Part shown: positions 1 through 12,429 of the stretch, one piece after another
Numbering within the stretch: the first letter of the stretch is position 1
Layout of the letters: each line of letters starts with the position of its first letter
Assembly (NCBI GenBank): GCA_020205615.1
Contig: CM035164.1
Location: forward strand, 126,831,537-126,895,536
DNA length: 64,000 nucleotides
Direction: 5' to 3'
Source: Panax quinquefolius
Lineage: Eukaryota; Streptophyta; Magnoliopsida; Apiales; Araliaceae
The notes under the pieces: generated by a model
What the model was told of the DNA's origin: nothing
What the model saw: the letters and a program-made list of their open reading frames with translations, nothing else
Database searches by the model: none
Made by a program: the position numbers and the translations under genes

Positions 1-2200
1 CCTCATCAAAAATATATGATATACTCTATATAGGATTCTCTAGCCATAAAATCCTATTTTCAACTTTGTTACTTTCACATAACATATTTAACTCATATGT
101 TCAGAATTAAACTATTTTCATGAAAAATACCAAATCAGTCCCAAAAATATTTCTTTTCTGGGATTTAGCATAATATAGTCCCATAATGAAAATATATTTT
201 TCTCGAATTTTTAAAATTCATTTACTATTTTTCAAAAATCAATTTCTAATTAATTCCTTAAGAAATTAGCTACCTCAAGTTTAACTCCAAAAATTCCCAA
301 ATCTTGGCAGGACCTTACACATGTTAACGTGAGCTTCCAGCTTAAATTTCATGGTCATCTGAGTTATAGAACTCCTAAGTATAGCGCATTTTTCATTTAA
401 AACCTAAATATTGAAATAGTCATAACTTGCTCATTTTAAGTCGTAATGAGCTCATTTTTGGACAGGAGGTACTTTATACCATATACCTTCATGTCCCAAA
501 AGGCCAGAATTTTTCTCATAATTTAAGTGGCCGAAACAGCCCTCTAAAATCATGGCAAGCAGCTTTTTTTCTTTTTTTTTGCAGCTTTGCACCTCTTTTG
601 CTAAAATCAGTCCACACAAAAAAATCTACAACACCTTTTCCAGTAATTCCACTTGGATTAGTTAGGTAACTCATAGATCTAACTCTAGGACTTGACCACA
701 CTCAAAAATTCAAAATATAATAGGAGATATGGTCAATTGAATTTCATGTTACGCTTTTCACCAAAATCTGATTTTCAACTCTTTGTGATTTCTAAGAAAC
801 TTTCATGTTTTCACATACTAACCAACATAACTCATCATAACACTTACTAATACTTCATATACCCATGATTTTCATTAGTCCAATGCTTTTATTATGACTT
901 TCATCATAATCCACGAAATGCATCCTTTTAGTCAAGAAATATTCGAGGGTTTAAGAAATGGGTTTTGATCGGGTCAATACAAAATTCGATTTCACGCCTA
1001 GGGTAGGCTAGGAAGTCTTCAAGAATACGCCAAGAAATTTATTAATGATAGAAATATCATTCAAAACTGTGGACTCTCCAAAGACTTGATAAGACGTCAC
1101 ATTAATACCAACCGCGACTTCTATCCCTTAACCTAGATAAGACCTCACAATGATACCTATAAACTTGCCATCTTCATTCACGACGTCGCCACGTAAAGTC
1201 CGGCTTTTGCATTCCACACAAGGAAGTCAACAACGAAAGGTTCGGGGGCTCTTTACTTATGGCTTGATATGACAATAATTAACTTTAGTAGTTCGTTACT
1301 TTGAATTCGCATAACAAAGTTGGTTATGAATATAAAAGCTAACAACCTTACGAAAAGAGCATGATGAGTAGTTAACCAATCGATTCCTAAAATCACATCA
1401 AAGGCAAGTATTTTCAAAAGATAAGATCGACAGTAACGTGAAAGTGTTTATTTGAATCAAACAAGATTTAAAAATAAGAGCGGTAACGAATCGGGCTCCT
1501 ACTAACGGTTTCAACCAATAAGTCAAAGTCTAACTTCTCCTGAGTCAAATTTAAACGCTGAACGCAAGCAAGAGAGAGAAAATAATGGGTAGAACCCAGA
1601 TCTTATAAGGTATAGACTTCAAATTTTATAATTAACTAACCCGCTAACTTCGCTCGGCTTACTCGCTTTTGAGAAGTCATGAAAATGCACTTCCTAAAAC
1701 CAACGACTTTGTTTTGTCCATATCCACCTTTGTGCCACCGTCCCCAAATTTAGACTTCGACTTTGGTGCACAAAAAAAATCGAGCTAAATGACCTTCTTC
1801 TTTCTTGCAATTTCCACTTCTATTATCTTTTGCCATGATTACCACCGGTGGTTACCATTCTTAGCATGATAATTTCCCCACGATGGTTATCATTGTTCGA
1901 TAAATTGCTACCACCAAAGATGATTATTATCGTGTTGTTGGTCGTTACCTTTTGTTCGAGCCAAATCAACACTCTCATGTGCTTCATCGCTTATCTCAAA
2001 GATTTTCGTATGCCATTCTCAAACACCGCCACAAAACAAGGGTTAATTAACATATCACATATTATCCCTATACTCCGACCGACCAATTAAATACCAAATA
2101 AATTTAGGTAGGTCATACTAGCGGGCGAATTCCCCTGCCTCCCTCCTAGTTCTTATCTCACATCTCACCAGTGGATCATATCCCTAAGCTCGATACCAAC
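1..2200 (-). mobile_element. Internal region of a type-B Ty3/gypsy element (copy B2), cut by window edge
   Basis: Closely matches 18250-20823, the internal region of the complete B element, in the same orientation. Positions 1-950 are the AT-rich non-coding part and about 950-2100 are degraded gag-protease on the minus strand. A piece near 1075-1250 reads as coding on the minus strand (for example VVNEDGKFIGIIV) and has a counterpart in element D near 62290-62430 but not in the A elements. A degenerate primer-binding site (gctcgataccaa) lies at 2189-2200, directly before the LTR. No RT, RNase H or integrase is visible. The 3' half of this copy lies beyond the left edge. Confidence 0.7.
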
Positions 2201-4626
2201 CGCGACGCCTCCAAAATTAGGTATACGCCACCCATCTTGGGTCGCCACTTACATGGTACATAAATTCAAATACAACTTAATTATACAACCGTCGTAAATA
2301 CATACAATACATAAACCGAGAGTTCTAATACAAATATTGTCTACTTAGATATTATACATACTCAAAAGGAGTCCTCATTACAACTATTATCACACTATTT
2401 CATGTAATAGTGAGGACTACTAATGCTATCCTTCGACCATTACTCTTTTCCCCGACTCGTCCCCAAAATATATATTCTCATTTCCTCAAGAGAATAAAGG
2501 AAAGAAAGGGTGAGCTCAACTAGCCCAAAGAAGAAATATTACGACTAAGATAATGCGTAATAAATTATCATTAGTCTTCAATAATGTTAAACCGATAAAA
2601 TACAATAGACAACCAGCTTAATCATAGCTGAATATGCAATCCATTAAAAGAGTCAAGAGAAAATAAAGTCTACTATCTTTTAGGTTTTAAAAGGTTTTCA
2701 TCAATTTTTATCACTAAGACTCACTTTTAATGAATAAACCACAATATCTAATCATCCCCGCATACTACCAAGGATTTTCATCAAATTATCAATGGTCATG
2801 ACTATACCGAATCACCCCCGGTCATAATCATACCAAAAACTATCCATCACCGCATTACAAAAGCCACCGAGGACTTTTTTGTCACATCATTTATAACAAG
2901 CCATGATTATACCGAATGATCCCCTCGTCATAATCATACTAAGTTCATCTACGCACGTAAGCCAAAGATAACATAATATATAAATATGAGGATGATGACA
3001 ATGACATAATAATTCAATAAAACAAGTTCAAGAATTATTTTATCCAGAAATTATTAACGCCCAAATTGTCAACAAGATACTCGCTTTTGTAGAGTAAAAT
3101 TCAAGAATGATCGTAAGAATATTTCCATGAAAAGATATCGATGAAACGCAAATATCAAGGATATTCTACTAATTTCATGGAGTATAAAGTCAAAGTTTTA
3201 ACCAACCGGGTATAATAAAGAATGGAATAACAAAAGAAATCACCACGCACGCAGATTGTGATGTATGTGTTATTCCAATGTAATAATAATAATCTAACCA
3301 GTGTCGTGAAATTCACAATCGATGTGATGATCCAATGTAATAATAAATGCCAATAATAAAAACAATGGAACCAGTCCTGTAAAACACACGCATGTCCTGT
3401 GATATTCCAAATGTAATAATAAATGCGAATAATAAACAATGGAACTGTGTCCTGTAAAAACACACGCATGTGATATTCCAAATGTAATAATAAAGAATGG
3501 AATAATGTAAGAAGATCACCAAGTATAGGGATTCACAGACACAAAAGTTATTCCAATGTAATAAATAAGAATGGAATAATATAAGGATTTCACCAAGTAT
3601 AGGTACGCCACAGATATAAAAAGTTATGTATAGGTAGTATGCCACTTTTACAAAGTTATTCCAATGTAATAATAATGAATGGAATAATGTAAGTTCTCTT
3701 CATGAATAAGAAAGAATAACACTTCTTTACTAGTACAACAAAATAATATCCCTCACCGTAAAAGACACCGATATCAAAGTAAAGAAGTACTGTATCACTT
3801 TTCTTTCTTTCTATAGATTTTCTCTCTATAGCTTCTCTCTATAATTTCTCTCTGTAGTTTCAAAGAATTCGTAAGAAAATAATGAAGGAACGAGCTTCTA
3901 TTTATAGAAAATGTAATGCATAGTAATTAATCCATGAACTATCTGTATTGATTTACTTTAATCTGACTATCCATATTTAAAGCAAAATCTTTTAAATAAA
4001 ATATCATATATTCTATTTATATAAAAACATTTTACTATGCAAACACTACGCAACACTATGCAAAACACTACGCAAAACACTACGCAACACTATAATAAAA
4101 TATAATATATTCTATTTATGTAATAACTTTAATAAAGTATTCTCGCTTTATATAAAGATGTTTCGCTTTTTATTACGCTAATAATACGTAATAAAACAAA
4201 ACGCCATTATCGCTATAATAATTCATATTATTAATCGACAATAATGGAATCAAACCGAGTTTGACTTCTCACATAAAGATCAATAATCAATACCGCAAGT
4301 GCTACTACGCAACCACACGACATCGCATTTTTACTACCGAGTAGTTCAACAAGATCAACCAGAAACTTCCGCCGTTATTTCAATAAAATATTTTTGTCGC
4401 TTTCAATCCGACAATAATTTCGCTAGGGTCCACCAATGATTGAGCCATTGCATTTAATATTCCCCGCTAAACCGAATATTCCCCACCAATCGAATATAAT
4501 ATAACCACTGCATACTTTGCAAAATTTATAAATACTACCCACAACTATAATATTATCTCAAATTCACACCATAATATTAAAAATTATTTCGACACAAAAT
4601 TTAAATCTTTATCGATAAAACTGGGG
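2201..4626 (-). repeat. 5' LTR of type-B element B2, last bases lost
   Basis: On the plus strand it starts cgcgacgcctccaaaattag, a mutated form of the LTR start TGTGACGCC, and runs to gataaaactgggg, where the expected end (tctcaca) is missing. It shares the full B-type order: AT-rich start, hairpin-forming block near 2796-2938, ~56-bp minisatellite around 3265-3480, minus-strand TATA (ctatttata on plus near 3897-3906), repeated ctatgcaaacac motifs at 4036-4090, and a TA-rich end. The abrupt end at 4626 marks a later rearrangement or insertion. Confidence 0.8.
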
Positions 4627-5785
4627 AGTCCTCGGTTAAGGCGTAATGAAATTAGAAAGGAGTTTCTAATTTGCATTATTTGGGTGTCAGGTATTTAAGA
4701 TCGAATACATATAATTAAATAAAATAAGACTTGACAATAATTCCAAGTCTTATATTTAATCGGGACATCAGATGCGGAAGGATCAATCAGTATTTATAAC
4801 TATTTACTCAAAGGTTCTTTTATGATTAATGTTGAAATCTATATTATCTGGAAAGTCGCCGATCGCTAGGAGGCTTATCCCTATCAGAGAATAAATATTA
4901 TTTATTTAAATAAATTAATTATTTAATTTATTTATTTAAATAAGATTAGAATCGTTCTAATTGATTTATTCACAACCAGCTTAATACGGAGAACCTAAAG
5001 GGTCACACCATAAAAGTTGAAGAATAATTATTTAAGAAGTTAATGGCATAATCGTAATAATATAAGTTATGATATTTAATTTAATCTATGGTGATAGAAT
5101 AAATTAAATAGCTTAATATTTATTATTTAATATTTTAGAAATATTAAATATAAATTAATAAGAGGAGTCTTATTAATATTATTACAATTATTATTATTTT
5201 AATTTCTAAAAGAGTTTAGGAATTAATTTAATATAAGTACTTCATTTATTCCTAATAGATTAGAGGAAAAATTAATTAAAGGAGTTTAATTAATTATCCC
5301 TAATAAGATTAGGGAGCCCATTTAATTAAAAGAGTTTAATTAAATAATACCTTATTTTTATTGGGGTTACTTGATCTCTTTATAAGAGGAGTCTTATATC
5401 GTATATTAAATGATACACAATTCCAATAATGTTGGAGTACGCTCTTTTCTATGTAGATAGAAAATTAGGGTTCGAGCCAAATACCCATCTTCAATTCTTA
5501 TTCTTCCTCGCGGATCACCCCAGAGGCCAAACACTGGGTGGCTAACGCCGATCAAAGGAAGGAACCAAACCCTATGATTCAAGTCGAACGCGAAAAGGAT
5601 CGAGGTGAATTTGTACCGAGAAGCTCGAATCTTCAAGGGTATGATTTTCTTTTTTTCTTTTCGCTTAATTAATAATTATGCATAAAGGGTGATCCGTATA
5701 CGGTTTGTAAAAATTTTAAAACTCGATTTTCCACGCTTCCGCTTATTTTTGCAATTTGATCGCATTCATTTAATATTACAAACCT
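4627..5785 (+). repeat. Probable LTR remnant of a different (Ty1/copia-like) retrotransposon
   Basis: This block is unlike the flanking gypsy LTRs. It contains repeated short motifs (aggagtctta, aggagttta near 5160-5400), a TATA-like ctctttataagagg near 5376, then a GC-richer stretch (5450-5640) and a tail with aactcgattttccacgcttc near 5722, which resembles the R-U5 end of plant copia LTRs as I remember them. No coding region is seen. The strand and exact limits are inferred. It could instead be another gypsy LTR family. Confidence 0.35.
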
Positions 5786-6450
5786 AAAGTTAATCACGAA
5801 TCGTGAATGTTACAAATGATGCGGTAAAAGTTATCATCGTCAGAGTAGGTATCGATGTTACATCACCACCATTAATGAATACACGAATGTCCTCGGTAAA
5901 TGGATAATTTCAGGTCGCGATACTAAAGAATATCAGAAGGTTCGATGATGGATTATTTATTGTCGAGTCCCGCCGATAAAAGTCATGAAAACCTTTTAAA
6001 TCATAAAAGATAAGAGATTTATTCTCTGATTTTTTTTAACGGATTGCTCGTTCAAGCAGCTTAACTTGATGTTGTTATATTTTATCGCTTAACATTAAGG
6101 CTAACGATAATTTATTCTCGCATTATCTTAGTCATAATATTTCATCGTAATTGAGCTCAATTTTCTTTCACTGCTTCTCTTCAGAAATGAGAACATAGCA
6201 GGGACTAGGCTTGGGAACCGAGTGATTTCCCAGGATAAGATTAGGTCCCAGCTCCCAGGAAATACAAATGTAATAATTATAACGAGACCTTTTGAGTTCA
6301 GATAATCTCTAAAGAGACAATAATTGTTCAAACTCATAGCTTATGTTTTGTCGTGATCGCACCCTAAACAGACAAGAAGTAAGTATTCGAATTTTGTAAC
6401 TACGATCCGACGCACCCAAGATGGGTGATGACACCAATTTTGGGGCTACA
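5786..6450 (+). repeat. Inverted fragment of a type-A LTR (5' LTR of plus-strand element A0)
   Basis: Reverse complement of the first ~600 bp of the A-type LTR (compare 8290-9010): it holds the inverted forms of the cacccatcttgggt start block, the gtgagctcaa block and the hairpin block. It ends ttttggggctaca at 6450, a decayed version of the plus-orientation LTR end (GGGGCGTCACA). Only the U5-side part is left; the left edge near 5786 is approximate. Confidence 0.7.
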
Positions 6451-7312
6451 TTGCTACAAAGTTTTCAGATACATCCTGCCAAGATGCTGAGAATAATACT
6501 GAGGGAGAGATCGAATTCCTTCACAAGATTTAACCTACATAAGTTTATGTGGTATTTAATTAGCTAATGTAATTTAGGATAATATGTTACATGTCAATTA
6601 ACCTTTCATGTTTTGTGGTATTCTCAAAATGACATCCCAGAATGTTGAGAATAATAATGGAGCACAAAGCACTCGCCGATTCACCACATATCAATAATCG
6701 TGATAATGCACGTGAAGGCGCATAACTCATGCTAAATAACAACATCGACTCAAATGATGAATGATCAAATATTCAGGCCTTTACGAATTCATGCAACAAA
6801 GAAAGTAGAGCGCACTTCGAAAATACGATGAAACACCGAAACTTCCTCAAGGTCACCGCTAAACATTTCAAGGAGTCGACCAATCGGGAGTTTAAGGAGA
6901 AATAAAACGAGAGCAATTACAAAGATGATAAAGGATAGACGCCAAGATATTTGATGTCGGGATGTCCGAGGAGCAAAAGATTCTCACGCTTTTATGTCAT
7001 GGGAGAGGCAGACATCGGTGGGAATCAGAAACGACCAACTCGTCGCATCGAAGATGTTCTGGCAAGTTCCAAGAGTCGCTCAACGGCAAATACTTTCCTG
7101 AAAGTATTCGTCATATGAAGCAGTTTTGTTATGACCGTGTTTAAATACGCAGGCTAAATTTCATGGAGTTATCCCGCACCACTGGCGGATAATGAAGCAA
7201 TGATAAAGAGGTTATGAGATACGCCAACATCTTATGGTTTATATTCGAGTGGGCTCATGAGCTAACGAGTCAATGCAACTAAAAGAGCGCCGAAAATTAT
7301 AATACCACTACT
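6451..7312 (+). pseudogene. Degraded gag of plus-strand type-A element A0 (left part)
   Basis: Begins with a decayed primer-binding site (ttgctacaaagttttcagat, expected form TTGGTATCAGAGC) right after the LTR, then leader, then a gag start atgacatcccagaatgttg at 6629. The reading frame breaks soon after. Residues 6962-7144 match the conserved gag core of the other copies: SEEQK, then HRWESE, KFQESLNGKYFPESIRHMKQ. Further gag sequence (alignable to ELSRF...DNEE) continues to about 7308 and stops where an inverted gag copy begins. The rest of the same gag resumes at 27261, so the material between appears to be an insertion. Confidence 0.75.
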
Positions 7313-8289
7313 CACCGGTATTAACGACTACTAATTTACCTCTTCCTACCGCTTCTTTTTAGTCATAGGCTGACTCGCTATCGCCCCCACTAATCGAGCC
7401 CTATTTATAACATCTCAATACAAACACGCTTTTATGAGAAATAAGATGTTGACGTATTCCCGCTTCAAACCTCTTAAAAACATTCGCGCTATTCTCTTCA
7501 TTATCCACCAAGTGGGACGAAACCGTGATAACTCCGCAAATTTTGCCTCGTATCATGATACACTGGCCATATTGTTTTGTTCCAACTTGATAAACTCCAC
7601 CTCCTTCATGTGGCATGGTCACTTTCAAGAAAGTATTTGTCGCTGAATGTACTCCTCGAACTTCTCCCAAGATATCTTCAAGACAAAGAGGTCGAGTATG
7701 CTTTTATCGATTCCCACTAGTAATCTGCCTCCGCTGTAAACATAAAGGCGTAAAGGGAACCTTTTGCCCTCAAGCATCCCAAGACATCAAATATCTTAGT
7801 AATCATTATCCATGCTTCCGCCGTAAGTGGTTTTGCCTCCCTTAAACTCCTATGGTCCCACCCTTGAATTGTTTAGCAATGACCGCCTCGAGTTTTTCGT
7901 GTTTCCACCCACGCTTTGGACAGAGTCGCCTCTCCTCATTGCTGCATGAATCGCATAAAGCCTCCAACATTTTATCATTCATCATTTGGTCGTTGTTGTT
8001 TGCATGAGGATTGTCGCCTCCGATACACATTATCCTCGATTATCGATATGTGGTGAATCAACGATCGCCTGTGCTCCATCATATTCTCAACATTCTCGGA
8101 TGTCATTTTCAGACATCGCCACAAAACAAAAGGTTAATCGACATGTAATATATTATCCATATATTCGACCGACCAATAAAATAAAGACATAAACTTAGTA
8201 GGTCATACTAAATAAGGTATCCCCGCCTCTCCCTCCTAGTACTATTCTCACATCTTAGCCAGATCATATCCTAAGCTTTGATAATTAAC
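7313..8289 (-). pseudogene. Degraded gag and primer-binding region of a minus-strand type-A element
   Basis: Reads on the minus strand as the N-terminal two thirds of the A-type gag: MGEVRGVHS... region at 7401-7670 overlaps the EFIKLEQN-type core, and 7842-8030 carries the upstream MNDKMLEALCDSC segment. The zinc-knuckle end, protease and all of pol are absent. At 8276-8289 (gctttgataattaac) is a decayed primer-binding site abutting the next LTR, so this gag belonged to an element whose 5' LTR is 8290-10885. Its left end meets the oppositely oriented gag of A0 at the equivalent gag position, giving a palindromic junction. Confidence 0.75.
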
Positions 8290-10885
8290 CGCGACGCCCC
8301 AAAATTAGGTATACATCACCCATCTTGGGTAGTCGATACATGGTATGTAATTTAAATACAACTTACTAATATAACTGCCGTATACAATACGACATAAATC
8401 GTGAGTTTGAATACAAATATTATCTACTAGATATTATACAAACTCAAAAGGAGTCCTCATTACAATTATTATCACACTATTTCACGTATTAAGTGAGGAC
8501 TACTAATGCTATCCTTTGGACCATTACTCCGCTCCCCGACTCGCTCCACCTATGTTCTCATTTCCTCAAGAGAACAAAGGAAAGAAAGGGTGAGCTCAAC
8601 TAGCCCAAGAAGAAATATTATGACTAAGATAATGCGTAATAAATTATCATTAGCCTTCAATAAAGTTAAACCGATAAAATATAATAAACATCAAGTTTAA
8701 CTGCGCAGCTGAACAAGCAATCCATTAAAAGAGTCAAGTAGAAAATAAAATCTACTATCTTTTATGATTTAAAAGGTTTTTCATCATCATTATAGTGAGA
8801 CTCAAATTTTAATAAATAATCCACATCATCAATCACCCCGCACTACTACGGGCCAAGGATATTCTTTAGTATCACGACCACAATTATTCATGCACTACTG
8901 CCAAGAATAGTTGTGGTATTCATTAATGGTCATGATCATGCCAACAACTATCCATCAATGCAATACGGCCATCGAGGATTTTTATCATATCATTTGTAAC
9001 ATTACTACCATGATTACACCAATAGTCTCTCGATCATAATCATACCAAGTCCATCTATGCACTACGTGCCATGATGACTTTCAACATAATATAAACATGA
9101 GGATGATGACAATGATATGAGAATTCAATAAAACTAGTTCAAAATTATTTTATCCGTGAATTATTAACGTCCAAATTATCAACATGATCTTTGTTTTGTA
9201 GAGTAAAATTCAAGAATGATCGTAAGAATATTTCCATGAAAAAGATATTGATGAAACGCAAATATCAAGGATATTCTACTAATTTCATGGAGTATAGAAG
9301 TCAAAGTTTTAACCAACCGGGTATAATAAAGAATGGAATAACAAAAGAAATCACCATGCATGCGATTGGCGCGATGTAGCAAAGTTATTCCAATGTAATA
9401 ATATTAATCGAACCAGTCGGGTGAAATTCACACCGAACAGTGATGTTCCAATGTAATAATAAAGATGGAACCCGCATCCTGTAAAACACACGATAGGATA
9501 TTCCAACGTAAATGATAAAGATTTTAACCAGTCGTATGTGTAAAACACATGCATGTGATATTCCAATGTATATAAATAAAGAAATTAACCAGTCCTGTAA
9601 AACACACATGCATGTGATGTTCCAATGTAATAATAATAAAGATTTTAACCAGTCCTGTAAAACACACGCATGTGATGTTCCAATGTAATAATAGAAAGAA
9701 TGTCACCAAGTATAGGGTAAACCACTTATACAAGTTATTCCAATGTAATAATAAGCAATGGAATAACAACAGTTCTCTTCATGAATAAGAAAGAATAACA
9801 CCCCTTACTTTTAGTAGGAGATTGAATAATGCAAGATAGTAAGTAACAAAATACTCTTCTTCTTCTTTCTCTTATTCTCTCTATACTTTCTCTCTATAGC
9901 TTGAATGAATTCGTGAAAAATAATGAAGCACTAGGCCTCTATTTATAGAAGATTTTAGCTTAAGACCGCCATGTGAAAAGGCAAGTGGCTCGACGATCGG
10001 TGATGTGAAAAGAAAAGTGGTTTGACGCTCAGTAATGTGAAACGACAAGTGGTTCGATCGCCAGAATGTGAAACGACTAGTGGTTCGACGCTCGTAATGT
10101 GAAACGACAAGTGGTTCGGCGCTTTGGTAAAGGTAATTACTATCGACGAAGGTAATTACTATTCACAAAGGTAATTACTATTGACGAAGGTAATTACTAT
10201 CGACGAAGAGACTTTTAGATGACGACATATATGGGCCCCCATAAAATAATCAAACTTACCACAAATGTCTCATAATGTACTCTTTATATACATCAAGGAT
10301 TGAATAAATATTACCACAAATCATTTTATTTTTAATCAACACATATTTAATCTTTCAACAATTATTAATCATTTATAACTTGTCGCCTCAATTATTGATT
10401 TAATACTATAACATATTATACGATGATATCTTGTGACAATAATTGAATCAATAATATAAGAGATATGACGCAAGAATTATCGTAGCAATAATTGAGCATA
10501 AATGAAAGAACTTCTCACGTAAAGATCAATAATCAATACCGTGTGCTACTATGCAACCACGCCAGACATCGCATTTTTTACCACCGGGTAGTTCAACAGC
10601 TTTAATTCGGTAACACCTCCGCCGTTATTTTTATAAAATATTTTTGTCGCTTTCAATCCGACAATAATTACATTGCAGGTCCACTAATGATTGAGCCATT
10701 GCATCGAATATTCCCTAACAAAAAGAATATTCCCCACCAAACGAATATTTTATAACAACTTGCATACTTTGTAAAATTTATAAATATTACCCACAACTAT
10801 AACATTATATCAAATTTATTCCATAATATTCAAAATAATATTTATAGAAAATTCATCTTTATTTATAATAGTTTGGGGTCTTACA
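8290..10885 (-). repeat. Type-A LTR shared by two element halves
   Basis: About 2.6 kb, plus-strand start cgcgacgccccaaaattagg (decayed TGTGACG) and end ggggtcttaca. On the minus strand a TATA box (TATAAATAG) lies at 9939-9947, giving a U3 of about 0.94 kb and an R-U5 of about 1.6 kb. Inside are a ~56-bp minisatellite (about 9385-9700), a ~31-bp minisatellite built on gtgaaacgacaagtggttcg (about 9965-10130) and an 18-bp array of gaaggtaattactattgac (10130-10205). It has gag plus primer-binding site on its left and polypurine tract plus pol on its right, so it acts as 5' LTR for one fragment and 3' LTR for another. Confidence 0.85.
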
Positions 10886-10899
10886 ACCTCCCTTCTTAT
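10886..10899 (-). other. Polypurine tract of element A1
   Basis: Plus strand acctcccttcttat directly after the LTR; on the minus strand this is a purine run ATAAGAAGGGAGGT next to TGTAAGACCCC, the position and composition expected of the plus-strand primer of an LTR retrotransposon. Confidence 0.75.
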
Positions 10900-10939
10900 G
10901 AAATTTCGCCCTCGAAATTAGGGTACGTGACTGGTATGT

Positions 10940-12070
10940 CGAAGAGGTAAGGATACCTTGATTTCATTTCGATTCTAACTCCCAAGTCATTTCCTCAACA
11001 TCGTGGTTCCTCCACAAAACTTTGACTTGAGGTATAACCTCGAGCGTAGAATATGTTCCTTCTTATCCAAAATTTGAACAGAACCTCTTCATACGCCAAA
11101 TCTTCCGCTATTTCGTCCGGTTCTAACTCAATAATATGGTTCGGTCTTTCACATATTTACGTAACATAGATATGTGAAAAACGCATGAACACGAGACATA
11201 TTTCAAGCAGAAAGCGAGTCTATAGGCCACGCCCTACTCGATCGAGGATTAAAATGGACCGATGAATCGAGGATTAAGTTTTCCTCTCTTTTCAAATCTT
11301 GTAACTCCTTTCCATGGAGCAACTCTTAACAACACACGATCTCCCTATATCAAATTCCACGTCCTTTCGATGAAGATCAGCATAACTCTTTTGTCGATTT
11401 TGTGAGGTTTTTATACGTTGTCGGATCGTTTGAATCTTTTCCGTAGTCATACGTACCAACTTCGGTCCCAACAACGTTGCTTCACCCACCTCATCCCAGC
11501 ATACTGGAGAACGACACTTTCTTCCATACAACGCTTCGAATGGAGTCATGCCAATACTTGTTTGATAACTGTTGTTGTAGGAAAACTCCACCAATGGTAA
11601 GAACTTGTCCCAACTTCCCTTGAAATCAAGGACACAGAGTCTTAATAGATCTTCAAGAGTTTGAATAGTCCTCCGACCGTCCGTCTGGCTCGTCGAGGAT
11701 GATATGCCGAAGCTAAATCGTAAGTCTGTGCCCATAGCTTTTTGCAAAACTAACCCAAAATCGTGAAGTGAATCTTGGGTCTCGATCGAAACTATGGATA
11801 CCGGCATACCATGCGCCTTACAATCTCGTTTATGTACATCTGAAGCAAGACGTTCAAGTGTATAAGTTTCTCGATCGAAGAAATGAGCGACTTGGTCAAT
11901 CTATCAACAATGACCCAAATCGCATCAATGCCTTGAGAAACCTTAGGAAGACCCCAGAATCTAAATCCATGGTAATGTGCTCCCACTTCCATTCTCGGAA
12001 TTTCAAGTGGTTGCAATGAACTTTTGGTACTTGATGCTCCGCTTAACTCGTTGACAAGTTAGACACCTTG
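10940..12070 (-). pseudogene. Integrase with C-terminal chromodomain, A1 (broken)
   Basis: Minus-strand reading gives, from right to left, the HHCC-side sequence and PLEIPRMEVGAHYH (near 12016), the first catalytic aspartate block VDRLTKS (near 11900), the PVSIVS block, QTDG...TIQTLEDLL, then FSYNNSYQTSIGMTPFEALY and YADLHRKDVEFD. The second Asp and the Glu blocks are garbled by frameshifts (QSER is reduced to GRR). Downstream, 10940-11045 reads VKVLWRNHDVEEMTWE, the chromodomain signature of plant chromoviruses, best fitting the Tekay/Del clade. The enzyme would insert element DNA; this copy cannot be functional. Confidence 0.8.
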
Positions 12071-12429
12071 AGATAAACAACGCTATCTCTCTTCATATTT
12101 GCTCCACGAAAATGTATAACGAATATCACGATACATTTGGTACTCCTGTGATGGATTGCAAATGGTGTGTTATGCGCCTCCATCATGATATTATACTTTA
12201 AATCGTGGTCGTTAGGAACACAAAGTCCGGAGTTGACTCAAGTATTCCTTCTTCATCGATTCTTGCTTCCTAAGATAAGCCTTTCTTGCACTTTCTTCCT
12301 CATACGCATCGCCTCCGTGTCCGTAGCTTGAGCGTAGCTTTAACTTTATCGATTAAAGTCGGTTCTACTCAGATACTCGCTTATCATCATCACGCGTCCC
12401 CTGAGTCTTTAACTTTATCTCCATCCTTT

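Noticed and set aside
3155..3645. Minus-strand frames rich in Tyr, Ile, His and Trp (and the same at 9385-9769, 15395-15878, 21852-22238, 46255-46799, 53660-54203, 55519-55930)
   Set aside because: They come from the ~56-bp LTR minisatellite; composition is that of the repeat and the frames break differently in each LTR.
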